This document shows, piece by piece, positions 42,945 through 55,056 of a stretch of DNA of 64,000 nt. The notes below the pieces were generated by a model. The model was not told the origin of the DNA, ran no database searches, and saw only the letters and a program-made list of their open reading frames with translations. The position numbers were made by a program, and so were the translations under genes. How positions within the stretch are numbered: the first letter of the stretch is position 1; every line of letters starts with the position of its first letter. This stretch comes from Schistocerca nitens (Eukaryota; Arthropoda; Insecta; Orthoptera; Acrididae), in the NCBI RefSeq assembly GCF_023898315.1, contig NC_064619.1, positions 297,948,150 to 298,012,149 on the forward strand, given 5' to 3'.

Positions 42945-44271
42945 AAACGTAGCTTTATACATTAACTGTGTTGTATAATGACATGACTGCACTTGTGCAT
43001 ACGTCGTATCAGCGAACCTATTGCTTTATATGCCTATGTTTAATAGTGTTATTTGGGTGTTTTATTGTCTTCTCCTCTCCCCTTTTATGCTAGCAATGCA
43101 GAGTAAACGAAATGGCTGCTCAGATAAGCAGAAAGACGAGGGTGGATAGCCGCTAGTTGTGGACGTAATCGCACTGTCAACAAACTAACAGGTTAACGAG
43201 TGACGGTAGCCGCACTTGGATAGTGCGGACGTCATTATAAATTAATCTTCGTATTGAAAGTAAGTGGCTCTTTCGCTGTGAATATAGCTATTTTGAACTC
43301 TGTGGACGACAGTCTGTTCAGCTATTTGTGTTGTTCACTAATAGCAACTGAATAAAAATGTGTAATTACTTGGGAAACATGTTGCTTATCAACTACAGTA
43401 AGTAAAATCATGCGTATTCAGAACTGCTAGCTACGGTTAGAAAAACATTTCACAAGAATTACTCTCACTCTGCAGTGGAGCGTGTACTGTTATGAAATTT
43501 GCTGACCGTATCGGAACAACACTCAAACTCATAACTTTGACTTTCACGAACATACTGGGGGCACAACTAACAACTCGTCCTCACAGCCTCACTGTCTCGC
43601 CAGTATCTCACTCCTGCTTTCCAAACTTAGTAAGCGCTCTCCAGTATATCTCGCTCGACTGGCCCACCAGAAAGAAAGGATTTCGTCGAAAAGTGTGGAA
43701 CTGTGAAGGTGTGTCGTGAGTTTTGCTGATTAGTTGAACAGATGAGAGCATTGACTTGAAATCCAGAGGTACAGGTTCCAGTTAAGCACGGGCTTTAATC
43801 CGTCAGGAACTTACAGTCTGGCCAGCTGATTACAAGTGTGGTATTTCATGCTGATGTGTCAGCACTTTTCACATTTATCCGATCGTGTCCTCCTCGGTAG
43901 ATTGAAAACGTTTTTCTGGAAATCTGATTTACCCGTTTCGCACTTCTTGATACAACCTCTTTAAATTCTAGTTCCCCCACAAAATATGGAAGTTTTCGTT
44001 TTTTTACATTTGTCTTGGAGTACAAAAGTTATCCTAAACATAACTTTCTTCAAAGTCTTTCCTAAACTCTGACGTAAACGAAACATAATTTTTCTACTAC
44101 CTTACGAATCAAATACCGATGAGCGTACCATTGTAAACTCTTGATTCATTCTACACCACATGAATGTGCAGATTCTGTGTAAATGTAGACTGCCTGTGAG
44201 AACATAGAAGACATAGTCGGATGTCACTGTAACTTCTTACACCTACACACCATTGTGGGCTATTTAAACGA
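42945..44271. other. No gene; possible SINE fragment
   Basis: Only a weak tRNA-SINE-like fragment at about 43738-43820 (CAGATGAGAGCATTGACTTG, a B-box-like GGTTCCAGTT, then TTTAATCCGTCAGGAACTT) was noticed. The remainder has no recognised feature. Confidence 0.4.
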
Positions 44272-45640
44272 TTAGAGTTGTAGTTCACTTTGACGAGTAG
44301 AACGGCCACCAGAGTGCATTAGTGGTGTTCGTGTTTACTGTCGTTACTAGGCCTGGTAGGATATATAAGGGGCGCGAACAGCGCCAGATATCGACTGATC
44401 ACTGTGAAGGACATGGAGATATCACGTACTCGTGTGAGACAGCTTTATCAGCACTTGACAGGGTTTGAAAGGGGCCTCATTGTGGGTCTCCATTTGGTCA
44501 GATCTGTGGGGCATTCACCTGCTTAGCAGGCTGGTAATGTTCTCGCCTCCCATTCTAGCGGGCCCGGGTTAGATTCCCGGCCGGGTTGGAGATTTTCTCC
44601 GCTCGGGGACTGGGTGTCGTGTTGTCCTCGTAATCATTTCATCCTCATCACCGGCCCTTAAGTCACCTAACGTGGCGTCGAATGAAATAAGACTTGCACT
44701 TGGCAACTGAACATCCCCGAATAGGGGCTTCCTGGCCAACGACGCCATACGCTCATTTCCATTTCTTTGTGGGGCATTTAGCTGTGATAATGGTACGATG
44801 TTGGACTGCATGGGAACGTTAGGGCAGCCCACCCATCGTCAAGATTCCAGTCTACCACTTCTGACCATCACACGGATGAATTGTGAACCAATCACGTAAC
44901 AACCCACTCACACCTGCACCTTCCACCCGAAAACATGAAATGGACTCCTTGCAATATTCTGTGTCGTTTCGCACCATTGGTGGGACATTATCAGCAGCTG
45001 GACTAGTGAATTACCGTCATATGCGAAGGCTGTCGTTTTGAGTGGTGCCGTGTCCGGGCGACGTGAATGAACGGGCGGCCTGAACTGCTGCTGAATGGTG
45101 TCGTATTGTGTTCAGCAACGACTCGAGGCTCTGTAGATGTCTATCGTCGGTGAGCATTGCGACGACACTGGGAGAAGCCCCATTCTTCGAATGGTTTGGA
45201 GAGACGCAGGGCGTTACTCCTGGACTCATGCAGAGAGGAACTATTAGATCTGATCTCAGGTCACGCCTGGTCGTGATTGAGAGAACTCTGACGCCCCAAA
45301 GGTACGTCAAGGACAGCCTGCGTCCTCATGTGTTACCTCTCATTTGACAGTATAGTGGTGCCATTTATCAATAGTGATGTTGAGGTACTCCCGTGGCCAT
45401 CAGAATGCCCAGGTCTATCCCCCAGAGATCATGTGTGACATCAGCTCGAACATCAACCCCGTCCTAGTGCCACTATCCAGGATATCAAGGGCCAGTTACA
45501 ACAGTTGTGGACAGAGTGCCTCAGGAGAGGATACACCGGCATTAAGACACCCTTCCCAGCTGTGTAAGTGCATGCGTTAAGTCCGTAGAGGGTACAACGC
45601 CATATTAATAAGTGGGTACATTTTGCCAAGTGCTTTGTAA
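44272..45640 (+). pseudogene. Tc1-like transposon relic, split by SINE
   Basis: A TATA-like GGATATATAAGGGG (about 44359) precedes MEISRTRVRQLYQHLTGFER and GLIVGLHLVRS, an N-terminus of a Tc1-like protein. The SINE-E at 44516-44767 follows, then degraded sequence and RTLTPQRYVKDSLRPHVLPL near 45290-45350 (usual TAQRYVDDILRPHVLPF). The SPDLSP region is partly visible (WPSECPGLSPRDH-like near 45400). Many stops. Termini were not resolved. Confidence 0.65.
44516..44767 (+). mobile_element. SINE-E copy with TSD
   Basis: A tRNA-derived SINE: GGTAATGTTCTCGCCTCC, a B-box-like GGGTTAGATTCCCGG, GATTTTCTCCGCTCGGGGAC and GTTGTCCTCGTAATCATTTC. The exact 11-bp word TGTGGGGCATT flanks it at 44505-44515 and 44768-44778. 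It shares its centre with 25132-25363. Confidence 0.92.
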
Positions 45641-46859
45641 ATTCCATTCGCTTTTTTAATCACTGAGACATCTTCATATACGCTCCAACCCGTGAAATTT
45701 CATTTCGGGTCCACCTCCCGTTACAGGTGCTTCATTGTTTTTCTTTTTCTATCAAGTTGCGTATTATGATGTAAAACACTGTAAAATTCGTTCAATGACT
45801 CTTCTTTCCTGACAGCGACGGCGCATTCCTGTTGCAGGGCCCCATAGTACTCAGCAGGGACCACCATGACGTCAGCGGCACTGACAGCCCATTCCGCGAG
45901 ACATCCAACATAGACGATGGCTCTGCTTTCTGCGCAGGTAAGCTAACAGGGAATAACCTCACGATCTGACGAAGGTCTATGTTTATAAAGTTGGTTATTG
46001 TTGCTACAGCTCTATAGATTCTGACTCTCCTTCCTGCGATTTCCTCACAACATATCAATAGCGCCTGCGTTGTTTCTTTAGCGAAGCCGCAGCTGATTCC
46101 TTGTTACCTCTGCTCCAGCTGAGCTACTGCTGGTTCTCTAAGGACCTAGATGCCGACGGGACTTTTTTCCTAAGCTTCTATCTTGCCTTCCTCTCCAAGT
46201 ACTCTACACCAAAAGTGATTCCCAAGAGGTTAAGATCAGTATTGAGACGGTACGAGATTTTCTGTGGTTTTATTGGTAATAGTACTTGTTAAAGTTAGTT
46301 TCCTGATCGGAAACTCCCGACTTTAGTTGTCTATAAACGAACTAGAGTAATGAATTTCGCCTTAGTGGGAAGTTGATTGAGAGTTAAATAAAATCATGTT
46401 CTAGACAATTAAAGTAATATTTATTTGGTATCAATGTCACTTTAGATCACGTTCGCTTTTTGTGCTGTTTCTCTGTCTGAGGTATTCATTTTGGGTTTCG
46501 TCCGGCGACGACAGAAGGCGACCTGCGCCTGACGTCATCACCAGTGCAGCAAAGAGACCTCGGCGTCGTACGTCGCTCCAAGGAATATCGACAACCTGAA
46601 TATCCGACAGACAAAACTGTTAACTGAATTGCTTTTGATTGTAATGACATTCTTTTTATCACTTATGGTACGTGTTACATTCGGTCACTGTACGTTAAGA
46701 GAATTATAAATCGTGTGTTTATCTTCAAGTTGGCGGACTAATCTTTTCGTAGAGCTGCAAATTTGCGAATAATAAGCAGAATCTGTCACGAGTCTGACAA
46801 ATACGGCGCTAAGAGGTAAAGTGAGAGGTCAAATATTTGTGTTGGTTCATTGGTAAGGT
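45641..46859. other. No feature recognised
   Basis: About 1.2 kb with no recognised gene, repeat or regulatory block. Confidence 0.5.
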
Positions 46860-47344
46860 ATTGTATTGTATGTTAACCGGGGGCCTAGAAACGACGGAGA
46901 GGCTCCGCCACGCCGCAGCCGCAGTGGTCCACAACCCCCGACGACTGCCGCAGTCCACTTGACCCCTCCGCCGCCCCACACTGAAACGCTCTTTCAGGGT
47001 TACTGTGCGGTTCGGTCCCCGGTGGACCCCCACCCCTCCCCCGGGGACGTCTCACACCAGACGAGTGTAACCCCTATGTTTGCGTGGTAGGGTGATGGTT
47101 GAGTACGCGTACGTGGAGCACTTGTTTGCGCAGCAATCGCCGACATAGTGTAGCTGAGGCGGAATAAGGGGAACCAGCCCACATTCGCTGAGGCAGAGGG
47201 AAAACCGCCTAAAAACCATCCACAGATTCGCCTGCTCACCGGACCTCGACACAAGTCCACCGGGCGGATTCGTGCCGGGGACCGGGCGCTCCTTCCCAGT
47301 CCGACAAGCCGTGCGTTAGACCGCACGGCTATCTGGGCAGGCAT
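46860..47344 (-). mobile_element. SINE-G, long GC-rich tRNA-derived repeat
   Basis: On the minus strand the head near 47340 reads ATAGCCGTGCGGTCTAACGC (A-box-like) and GGCACGAATCC near 47268 (B box). The body continues GC-rich to about 46865 (AACCGGGGGCCTAGAAACGA on plus). I recognise it as a dispersed grasshopper repeat. No coding function. Confidence 0.7.
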
Positions 47345-47903
47345 TCGTAAGGTACTCCCTTTAGCTTAGAACGGTTTGACGCTAGATCCGTGATTGTGCA
47401 ACTCAGTATAACGGGAACAAGGTATCGGTTCCGAAAGAAGCCGAATCGAAGTAGCGGTCGTGTACAGTTGGGTAGCTCTTATTTTTAAAGTTTGATTTCT
47501 ATGTAGTGCCTATAGATTGGTTCAGTTGGACAAAAAAAAAAAAAAGGTTCTGTGTAATTTGAGCTCAATAGCAAAATGGAAACGGTGTACCATATCATTT
47601 CCTAGCCGCGCCTGACAGCTAGCACTGGTCATTATTGCTCACGAAAAACCAAGGACAGGTTCGAAGGCAAGCAGGCGACAACCAAGATATGCAAGTTCAC
47701 GTTAGTAAGGAAACGGAGAAAAACTTTAGAACTCCTTTGCTATCAGTGGAACGTATTGTCCCAGTATTTATTTTATAAATAATAACAAAGGTTAACTAAT
47801 GATGGTGTATAGGCCTATATTCCTCTTGTACACCATATCTGCGTCCTGTTCTGAACATTTCCACACCCTGACTACTGATTGTGCAGACGCATGTACAGTA
47901 CAG
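47345..47903. other. No feature recognised
   Basis: Only a 13-base A run at about 47533-47545 stands out. Confidence 0.5.
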
Positions 47904-47914
47904 GCATCCACCCC

Positions 47915-48117
47915 GCCGGCCGTAGTGGCTGAGCGGTTCTAGGCGCTACAGTCTGGAACCGCGCGACCGCTGCGGTCGCAGGTTCGAATCCTGCCTCGGG
48001 CATGGATGTGTGTGATGTCCTTAGGTTAGTTCGGTTTAAGTAGTTCTAAGTTCTATGGGACTAATGACCTCAGAAGTTAAGTCCCATAGTGCTCAGAGCC
48101 ATTTGAACCATTTTTTG
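47915..48117 (+). mobile_element. SINE-A copy with TSD
   Basis: SINE-A with exact 11-bp duplication GCATCCACCCC at 47904-47914 and 48118-48128. Complete head, B box and body. Confidence 0.95.
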
Positions 48118-48233
48118 CATCCACCCCCAACAGGAACATTAAGAGAGATAAGAAAAATAATTGTTCATCAAGTGTACAGGAAACAGACTATAAATGGTCT
48201 GAGCGGCCAACGTCATTCATCTCTGGGAACGAC

Positions 48234-48424
48234 AGCCGGCCGGTGTGGCCGTGCGGTTCTAGGCGCTTCAGTCTGGAACCGTGTGACCGCTACGGTCGCA
48301 GGTTCGAATCCTGCTTCGGGCATGGATGTGTGTGATGTCCTTAGGATAGCTAGATTTAAGTAGTTCTAAGTTCTAGGGGACTGATGACCACAGATGTTAA
48401 GTCCCATAGTGCTCAGAGCCTTAA
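48234..48424 (+). mobile_element. SINE-A copy with TSD
   Basis: SINE-A with exact 12-bp duplication TCTGGGAACGAC at 48222-48233 and 48425-48436. Confidence 0.95.
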
Positions 48425-48749
48425 TCTGGGAACGACGATGTTAAGTCTCCATGAACGACATTCCAAACTACTGTCTATGGACGCTGGAAATGTATGTACC
48501 GAACAATATCTGTGTTAGAAAGATTCATTACAAATTTACATGAAGTCAAAAGCTCGTTGACAATCAAAAGCCGAATGAAACCAAAAAATTAGGGGAGCAT
48601 AGCGATAAGCGTTCAGTGAAATAGAAAGTAACCTTTTGGTGACCAATTTGCGATTAAATGTTACGAAGTTTTGGTCTTACGTAAAGTCGGTGAACGTTCT
48701 ATGCTAGCATATTATGACATGTTCGGAGAATGATAATCGTCACTGTAGA

Positions 48750-49140
48750 GATCAGCACATGGACATTGTGAAACTCAGCTCGTTCTTTTCATCCATACCG
48801 GCCGGTATGGCCATGTGGTTCTAGGCGCTTTAGTCTGGAACCGCGTGACCGCTACGGTCGCAGGTTCGAATCCTGCCTGGGGCATGGATGTGTGTGATGT
48901 CCTTAGGTTAGTTAGGTTTAAGTAGTTCTAAGTTCTAGGGGACTGATGACCTCAGATGTTAAGTCCCATAGTGCTCAGAGCCATTTGAACCTTTTTTTTT
49001 TTTTCATCCATGATCTTCAGAATGTAGCAGGAAACAGAATGCCGATCGATGCCGTATTCCTTGTCTTCAATAAAGCATTCGATACAGTTCTGCCCTTTCA
49101 CGTAATAAAATAAAAATGCTTACGGAATGTTAAACAATTA
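48750..49140 (+). pseudogene. LINE RT fossil split by SINE-A
   Basis: Before the SINE the frame gives HGHCETQLVLFIH; after it DLQNVAGNRMPIDAVFLVFN and KAFDTVLPFHVIK. This is RT motif A (usual AVFLDFKKAFDTVPH) with the catalytic Asp changed to Val. The two halves join cleanly when the SINE and one duplication copy are removed. Confidence 0.75.
48797..49000 (+). mobile_element. SINE-A copy with TSD
   Basis: SINE-A with a long T tail; the 10-bp word TTTTCATCCA flanks it at 48787-48796 and 49001-49010. It interrupts a LINE RT relic. Confidence 0.93.
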
Positions 49141-49189
49141 AGTTGTCTCCTCGTGTTCATCATCATTATCATCTCCTTTTTCAAGCATT

Positions 49190-50640
49190 AGGCCTTTTTC
49201 TTTATTTTGCCTGTTACGGTACCCATGGCTTCCTCGCTCTTCCTTGACTTCTCCCGACTGGCTTAAATCTTTTTATCTGGAGAGGTAATCTTTCTCCACT
49301 CATTCGTCCGAGACGTTCATTCCAGTTTCTGCTATTTTCTTGTATTTTATTGATGCTATGAAATATATTTATTTCTTTCCTGTATTCCGAATTGTGCATC
49401 CCTTTACTGCTGTTAGAAACCTCATTTCCGTTGCTTGTATGCGACTTTCTTGACGTTTACCCCAAAGCCCGTGATTCACTCCCGTAAGCATGTACTGGAA
49501 TTGCCATTGTCTTAAAATTTAGTCTTGTTTCTTTCCTCGTTTTATTTTTTAGACATCTGTTTATTGTTCCACATATATTCCCGAACTTTACTAATTTCTT
49601 CTCTATGTCTTCGTCATACTCATGTGTGAGATCACAACCTAAATAGTTAAGATGTTTGACTGCTCTATTGTTGATCACAGTTTTTGTGAGTACAAGATAT
49701 TTCCCTTCGAAAGCCATTGATTTTGTCAACTTTCCTGAAATGGTCAAATGGTACTCTTCACAAACCTTACCCAACATATGTATTCCCCTTTGTAGGTCAT
49801 CTTCATTATCCACCAGCAGTGTGGCATCGTCTACATATAAATGACAATTACTGTTAATGTTAATTCCACCTTTAAAAATCTCCTTCCATTTACGAATTGC
49901 GTCTTCTAAACAAATGTTAAATATGTTGGAGAAATTGTCTTACGCCTTTGTTTGTGGCTGTGTGATGCGTTAGAGTGCCACTTACATCTTAAATTACAGT
50001 CGTACGTTTGCACAGACTTTTTAAAACTTCTTTTTTTTTTGACGTTGCGGATATCCTGTTGTCGTCGTAATTTTCTACAGTTTCCTTCTATCAACATTAT
50101 CGAATACCTTAATAAAATCAATGAACGCTATTATTATACTCTCTCTGTTTTTCGATTATTTGTTTTCAATCTGGCCCTCCTGAATCCCATTTGTTCTTCG
50201 GTTAATAAACTCTCAGTTTCAACCTTGTTTACTATTTTTTACATAAATTTTGTATGCGTTGTACAGTAAGCTGATTCCTCTATATTTCTGGCAACTATTT
50301 CGGTCTCCTTTTTTAAATAGTGATGTCACCTTTGCTTGTAACCATGCTTCTGGAATAGCTCCCTTTCTCCTGCAGATATGAATAAAAGTAATGAGCTCTT
50401 CTGTTATAGCGTGCCTCCATATTTTAGGAATCCAGTCTTTATATCATGCTTACCAGTAGCATTTCTGTTTTTTTGTGGAGTTGAGAGCTTCTCTTAATTC
50501 ATTCATACATAAATCGTCTACACATCCTATTTCAATTTCATACCCTTTATTAACTTTTTCGTAACTTGTCCATCGTGTAAAGGCCAGAAATGGTAATACT
50601 CTGTAAACTATTCGAAATTGTTCGACTCTCAGCTCATTGT
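49190..50640 (-). pseudogene. LINE reverse transcriptase relic
   Basis: Around 49850-49457 the minus strand reads CHLYVDDATLLVDNEDDLQR (catalytic YVDD), GKLTKSMAFEGKYLVLTKTV, HLNYLGCDLTHEYDEDIEK and NICGTINRCLKNKTRKETR. Upstream, near 50130, AFIDFIKVFDNVDRR is motif A. The part in between has many stops. Termini are not clear. It is a non-LTR LINE distinct from the RTE-like copies here. Confidence 0.75.
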
Positions 50641-51345
50641 CAGTTGATGGAAAAGAATCGAAAGTATCACGATAGCTGCCTGTGCCACTAGGCTAGATAA
50701 TGGAAGATACCAAAATGTAAAGAAAGCATATCTTCAGATGGCACGTTCGATCGGTGACGTTTGTCGTTAAATCGTGATGCAACATTACATTCAGCAAATC
50801 AAGTTAATCAGTAACACTCCACCGTAAAGGATTATGTTGCAGCTTCTGACATTGAAAACTGACTTTCAGGTTCTTTCATTATACGCAAAATGTATGTGGT
50901 GATGAGTACTTCCGGTATCCGCATGATGCACTGTGAGAACTGTAGGCGAGATTCAGTACAACACCGAATTTCTCTTATTTTTCCGTTACGATCATTTCTC
51001 GAGATGGGGGTATTAGGGCGGAAGTAATACGACTATACTTCCTGCCTCCTCTCGAAACTTGGGCTCTCGTAATTTTAATAGTAAATGTCTCAAAGGCACA
51101 CAACGCTGCTCTTGGAGTATCTCATGAGCAGAATGAGCATCTCCTTGGCGCTCTTACACTTAATAAACGCACCCGTGATTAAATGTGCCGTTCTTTAAAT
51201 CTTCTGTGTCTCCTCTATCCTACCTGCCAAGGGTCCAAAATGACGAACATTTTACTGTTACTATTTCCAGTCAGTTATCGCAAATGGTATAATCGAACGC
51301 TAAGGTAAGTTTCTGCTTGTTTTCTGCACGATACATTAATTTATT

Positions 51346-51348
<3 letters not shown>
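50641..51348. other. No feature recognised
   Basis: No recognised gene or repeat. Confidence 0.5.

Positions 51349-51405
<57 letters not shown>
51349..51405. repeat. TG microsatellite
   Basis: About 28 TG units. Confidence 0.95.
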
Positions 51406-51407
<2 letters not shown>

Positions 51408-52049
51408 CTCGGAAGCTAATTTATTCCCCTATGAAATTTTTACGTTTAAATAATATAATGGCGAAACTTATAGAACTCAAGTACGTACAAAATATCTGTA
51501 CAGAGTCTAGTGGCCAAAGGGTTACGACAAGAACGCGCGACAGTACCAACATTATTTAAAGTATATTTGAACTCTGACTTAAGGATATGGAAACCTCTAA
51601 AATCACCAACTTTTTCCGTAAACAGGAGGAAAATAAACTGGAGATTGAAACCCCTGTCCGAAACTGTATACACGAAAGCAACATAGCAGCGCATTCATAG
51701 GAGACGAGGTCTGTCTACGCAGCAGCTAGCTACATCTTCTTCACTCGCGATCGTGGCAATCAATGGCGATCACTGAATAACAAACAACAATGCGAGACGT
51801 GCCGCCTACGGTCCATCAGCGTACAAAGTCGAGTTTGCTGCCTGAAGGATGTCCTAGTAGCAGGCGCCGTCGCCTGTAAATTCGCCGCTCTGTAGAGTCG
51901 TTGGATGACGTTTCCGGACACGGGCTCCTATTCTCAATTGTTTCCTTAAGGCATCCTCCACAACCTCTTGAAATTTGTCGCAACTTTCTGGGATACGCTG
52001 TATTTTGGGGTAGTATGGCCAGTGAATTCTTATAAGTGTTTGACAGTCA
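51406..52049. other. No feature recognised
   Basis: Short open frames only; no recognised motif. Confidence 0.5.
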
Positions 52050-52530
52050 TTATAAACTAAGATGGATCCAGTAAAAGCGAAATTAACAACCGCATTGCCC
52101 AAGGCAGACGAGCGATCAAATTACGGTGCACACATATTACATCCGGAACGAAGATTAGGATGTTTAAAGCTATGGTACAAAATATAGCGACTTATGGCGC
52201 AGGAACGTGGGAAATAATTGAAAGAATTAAGATGAATTTGTTGTCAAACAGATGGGATTTAGCAGGAGTTGCCGCAGGGTTTCGCTACGGAATAAAATTA
52301 AAAATGTAGGCATACGTATGAGAATGAACCTGGCATCAGTGAATGGATACAATCGTAGCAAACCAATTGACGATATGCGATGTATCCGTTAGTGTGAGAA
52401 CCGATGGTCTAAGATGATGGAATGGATTCCAACTAACGGAAGAGGTAGACGCCCGAAAACATAACGTCAAGGAGGTAGTTGAGAGGGCTTTGTCAGAGAT
52501 GAATTTACTGAAGGACGATTAACCTGATTC
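52050..52530 (+). pseudogene. LINE C-terminal relic
   Basis: The plus strand reads SEINNRIAQGRRAIKLRCTH, SGTKIRMFKAMVQNIATYGA, GTWEIIERIKMNLLSNRWD and VKEVVERALSEMNLLKDD. This is the region after the RT thumb of insect LINEs (usual YGAETW). Stops and frameshifts break it, and the catalytic core is missing. Confidence 0.75.
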
Positions 52531-53714
52531 CGGTACTATAGAGCAAGCATTAAATAACACCATCACACAACTTTGCGCTAGGCACACGGTTATTCCCGAT
52601 TTTCGCACTACTGAACAAACAACTTCAACGCAAACATATCACTGCTTATCAGTGCATTTAAATGAGAATGGGTATGATTTACTGCGCATTTCACTTTCCG
52701 TCCATTAACAAGACTATTATTACAGACAGTTTCGAGTTTCAGGCTGCGAGAGAAAATTCATTCACGTCCGCAATAGCACTAAAGGATCAACGGTTTCAAA
52801 CGAAGTTCAGATACTTCAGTGACGTCTTCGTTTGCAAAGGAAAGGAATAAGTGACAATGCAGATTGATAATTGAATTCTGTTGTTCACGCAAGAATGTTA
52901 ATATTAATGTTGAGTAAATCATAAAACATGAGGTCTTGAGAGATTTTATCATGAAAGTCTGTTTTCACGTTGAAAGTAATGTTAAACCTGATCTTTTTAG
53001 TGCCATTTTGTGTATTGTAATCTTCGTAGCTGTAATTTTACGCAAAATAAGCGAATGCTTTAAAGTATACAACTCAAAAATTTGCTTACTCCGCACAACA
53101 GCGTTTTCGGTGAATATTTGGAGTTCTAACCTGTGAGGATTGTTTGGCTTCACTTGACCAATCTGATCCACAGATAAAAATCACTCAGGCCTTCTTGGTC
53201 GCCAGGAGCTTTTACTGTCTTTAGCGAAGTCCAAATTACACTACAGCGGTCGTCATGGTTTCTACGTAGGAAAGACAGTAAGAACTTTCCACTATGAAAA
53301 CCTGCAGTAGCTAGCCACAAATACCAGAGCAGATGCATACTAAATGATATCTCACTGTATTTCACGAAGAAACTATAAGAGACTAGACCTTTTACAACAG
53401 CTTTAAATACTCCGTTACAAAGAATAATTTTCCGAGAACATTAAAAACGAGGAAACCGGTTTAATCAGGCTCAGTTTCTTCAGTAGTTTTGGAGACTTTT
53501 TTCCTCCAGATGGACACAGACATCTATCAGTAACAAACATAAACAGTATAAAAGTCACCTCTCATATCTACAGGAAGCTGTCATCTTAGCTATAATCACA
53601 TCTTAGAATACAAAAATTATCTTCCTGTGTAGTTATTTTTTGTCATATTTACATAAAATGCCTGAACATGAGAAAGTAAAAACAGTGTAATGCGGAAAAT
53701 ATTTGTATTATTTT
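52531..53714. other. No feature recognised
   Basis: About 1.2 kb, AT-rich, without recognised genes or repeats. Confidence 0.5.
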
Positions 53715-54800
53715 GATTAGTATTTTGTGTACTGTCCGAAGGCACGTCTTCACGCGGTTGCTCTTCATGTTCTTCTGAGGTCTGCTGATCTCATCGTTTC
53801 CATGCATCCATCACTTCCTGGAATGTCACCCATCTTGTATCTCCTCCTTTCTCTCATCTTCTTCCACTCAGCCAAGACTCTAGGTTCCAAACAAAACACT
53901 TGGTCAGTATTTTCCCGAGCTCCTTGTCTAGCCTTCCGTACATTAAGTTCCTCTTTCTATTGAAAGCCCCCTTAGCTAACGCAATTCGAGTTTTGACCTA
54001 CTGGTAGCAACTTAGACCTTCCGTTATTACGCTTCCTAGATATTTGAAAGCCACCACCGGCTCATTTTAATTGATTCTGTCTTAATATTATCTGCTTTAT
54101 CTCCTTCGCCAATCATCATGCATTTCGTTTCTCTTATTGATCTTCATACTTCTCCATAGGGGTCATTCAGGTCTATTAACATTTTGTTTGTGTTACTTTA
54201 CTTTCTGCTGTTCTCTTTCTTCGAGCACAAACTCAGCTATTCCCAACTGAATACTTGCCAATAATTCCTATACGTGTAAGTAAAGATCAATGAGGAAAAA
54301 CAGTAACCTTGCCTCACTCTCCTTAGGATCATGCTTTCTTAGGTCGTTCCATTCCCAGCCCTCATGTTGTAAATATTAATACTGTTGCAATTTCTTCTCC
54401 TTCAAATCAGCTCTTTTGTTCACAAAACACACACGAATTCGCCCTATTGTACTCAGTGGAAGTTCAAAAATGGCTCTGAGCACTATGGGACTTAACTTCT
54501 GAGGTCATCAGTCCCCTAGAACTTAGAACTACTTAAACCTAACTAACCTAAGGACATCACACACATCCATGCCCGAGGCAGGATTCGAACCTGCGACGGT
54601 AGCGGTCGCGCGGTTCCAGACTGTAGCGCCTAGAACCGCTCGGCCACCCCGGCCGGCTCAGTGAAAGTCTTTTCTAATTCAGCATTCTCAATAACATTTT
54701 GGTTGTACGAGAAATTAGGCTGATTTCCTATGTTCTTCACACATTCTGTTATTCTGTTGCAATAAAGTCCTCTGGCCACCTTCATATTTCGTTCATGTCA
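53715..54800 (-). pseudogene. LINE C-terminal relic, split by SINE
   Basis: Minus-strand pieces such as KCFVWNLESWLSG (usual KCLVWSVALYGSETW) near 53900 and ETKCMMIGEGDKADNIK near 54120 suggest a heavily degraded LINE RT tail. The SINE-A at 54464-54656 lies inside or next to it. Limits are approximate. Confidence 0.5.
54464..54656 (-). mobile_element. SINE-A copy with TSD
   Basis: Minus-strand SINE-A with a 12-bp duplication with one mismatch, CTCAGTGGAAGT/CTCAGTGAAAGT, at 54452-54463 and 54657-54668. Confidence 0.93.
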
Positions 54801-55056
54801 TTGCAAATCTGTCTTTCTTCTCCCTCTTTCTCACAAGCTCTACATTATTTCCACTTCTAGTTCGTCAGTTTCATATGCCTTGTATTTTTCATTTCGTTGA
54901 GTACTTTTGCATCTCTCCGTACAGAATAACATGCTATTTTTCATCATCTTCTTCACTCTTTATATTTTTTGATTTTAGATCCACCTCATATAAACACTAT
55001 ATACACTCTAAAACAAGAATGAAACTGCGCACCACGAAAGAACTTTCTGAATTCTG

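Noticed and set aside
51317..51559. ORF with a Val-Cys run
   Set aside because: It is produced by the TG microsatellite.
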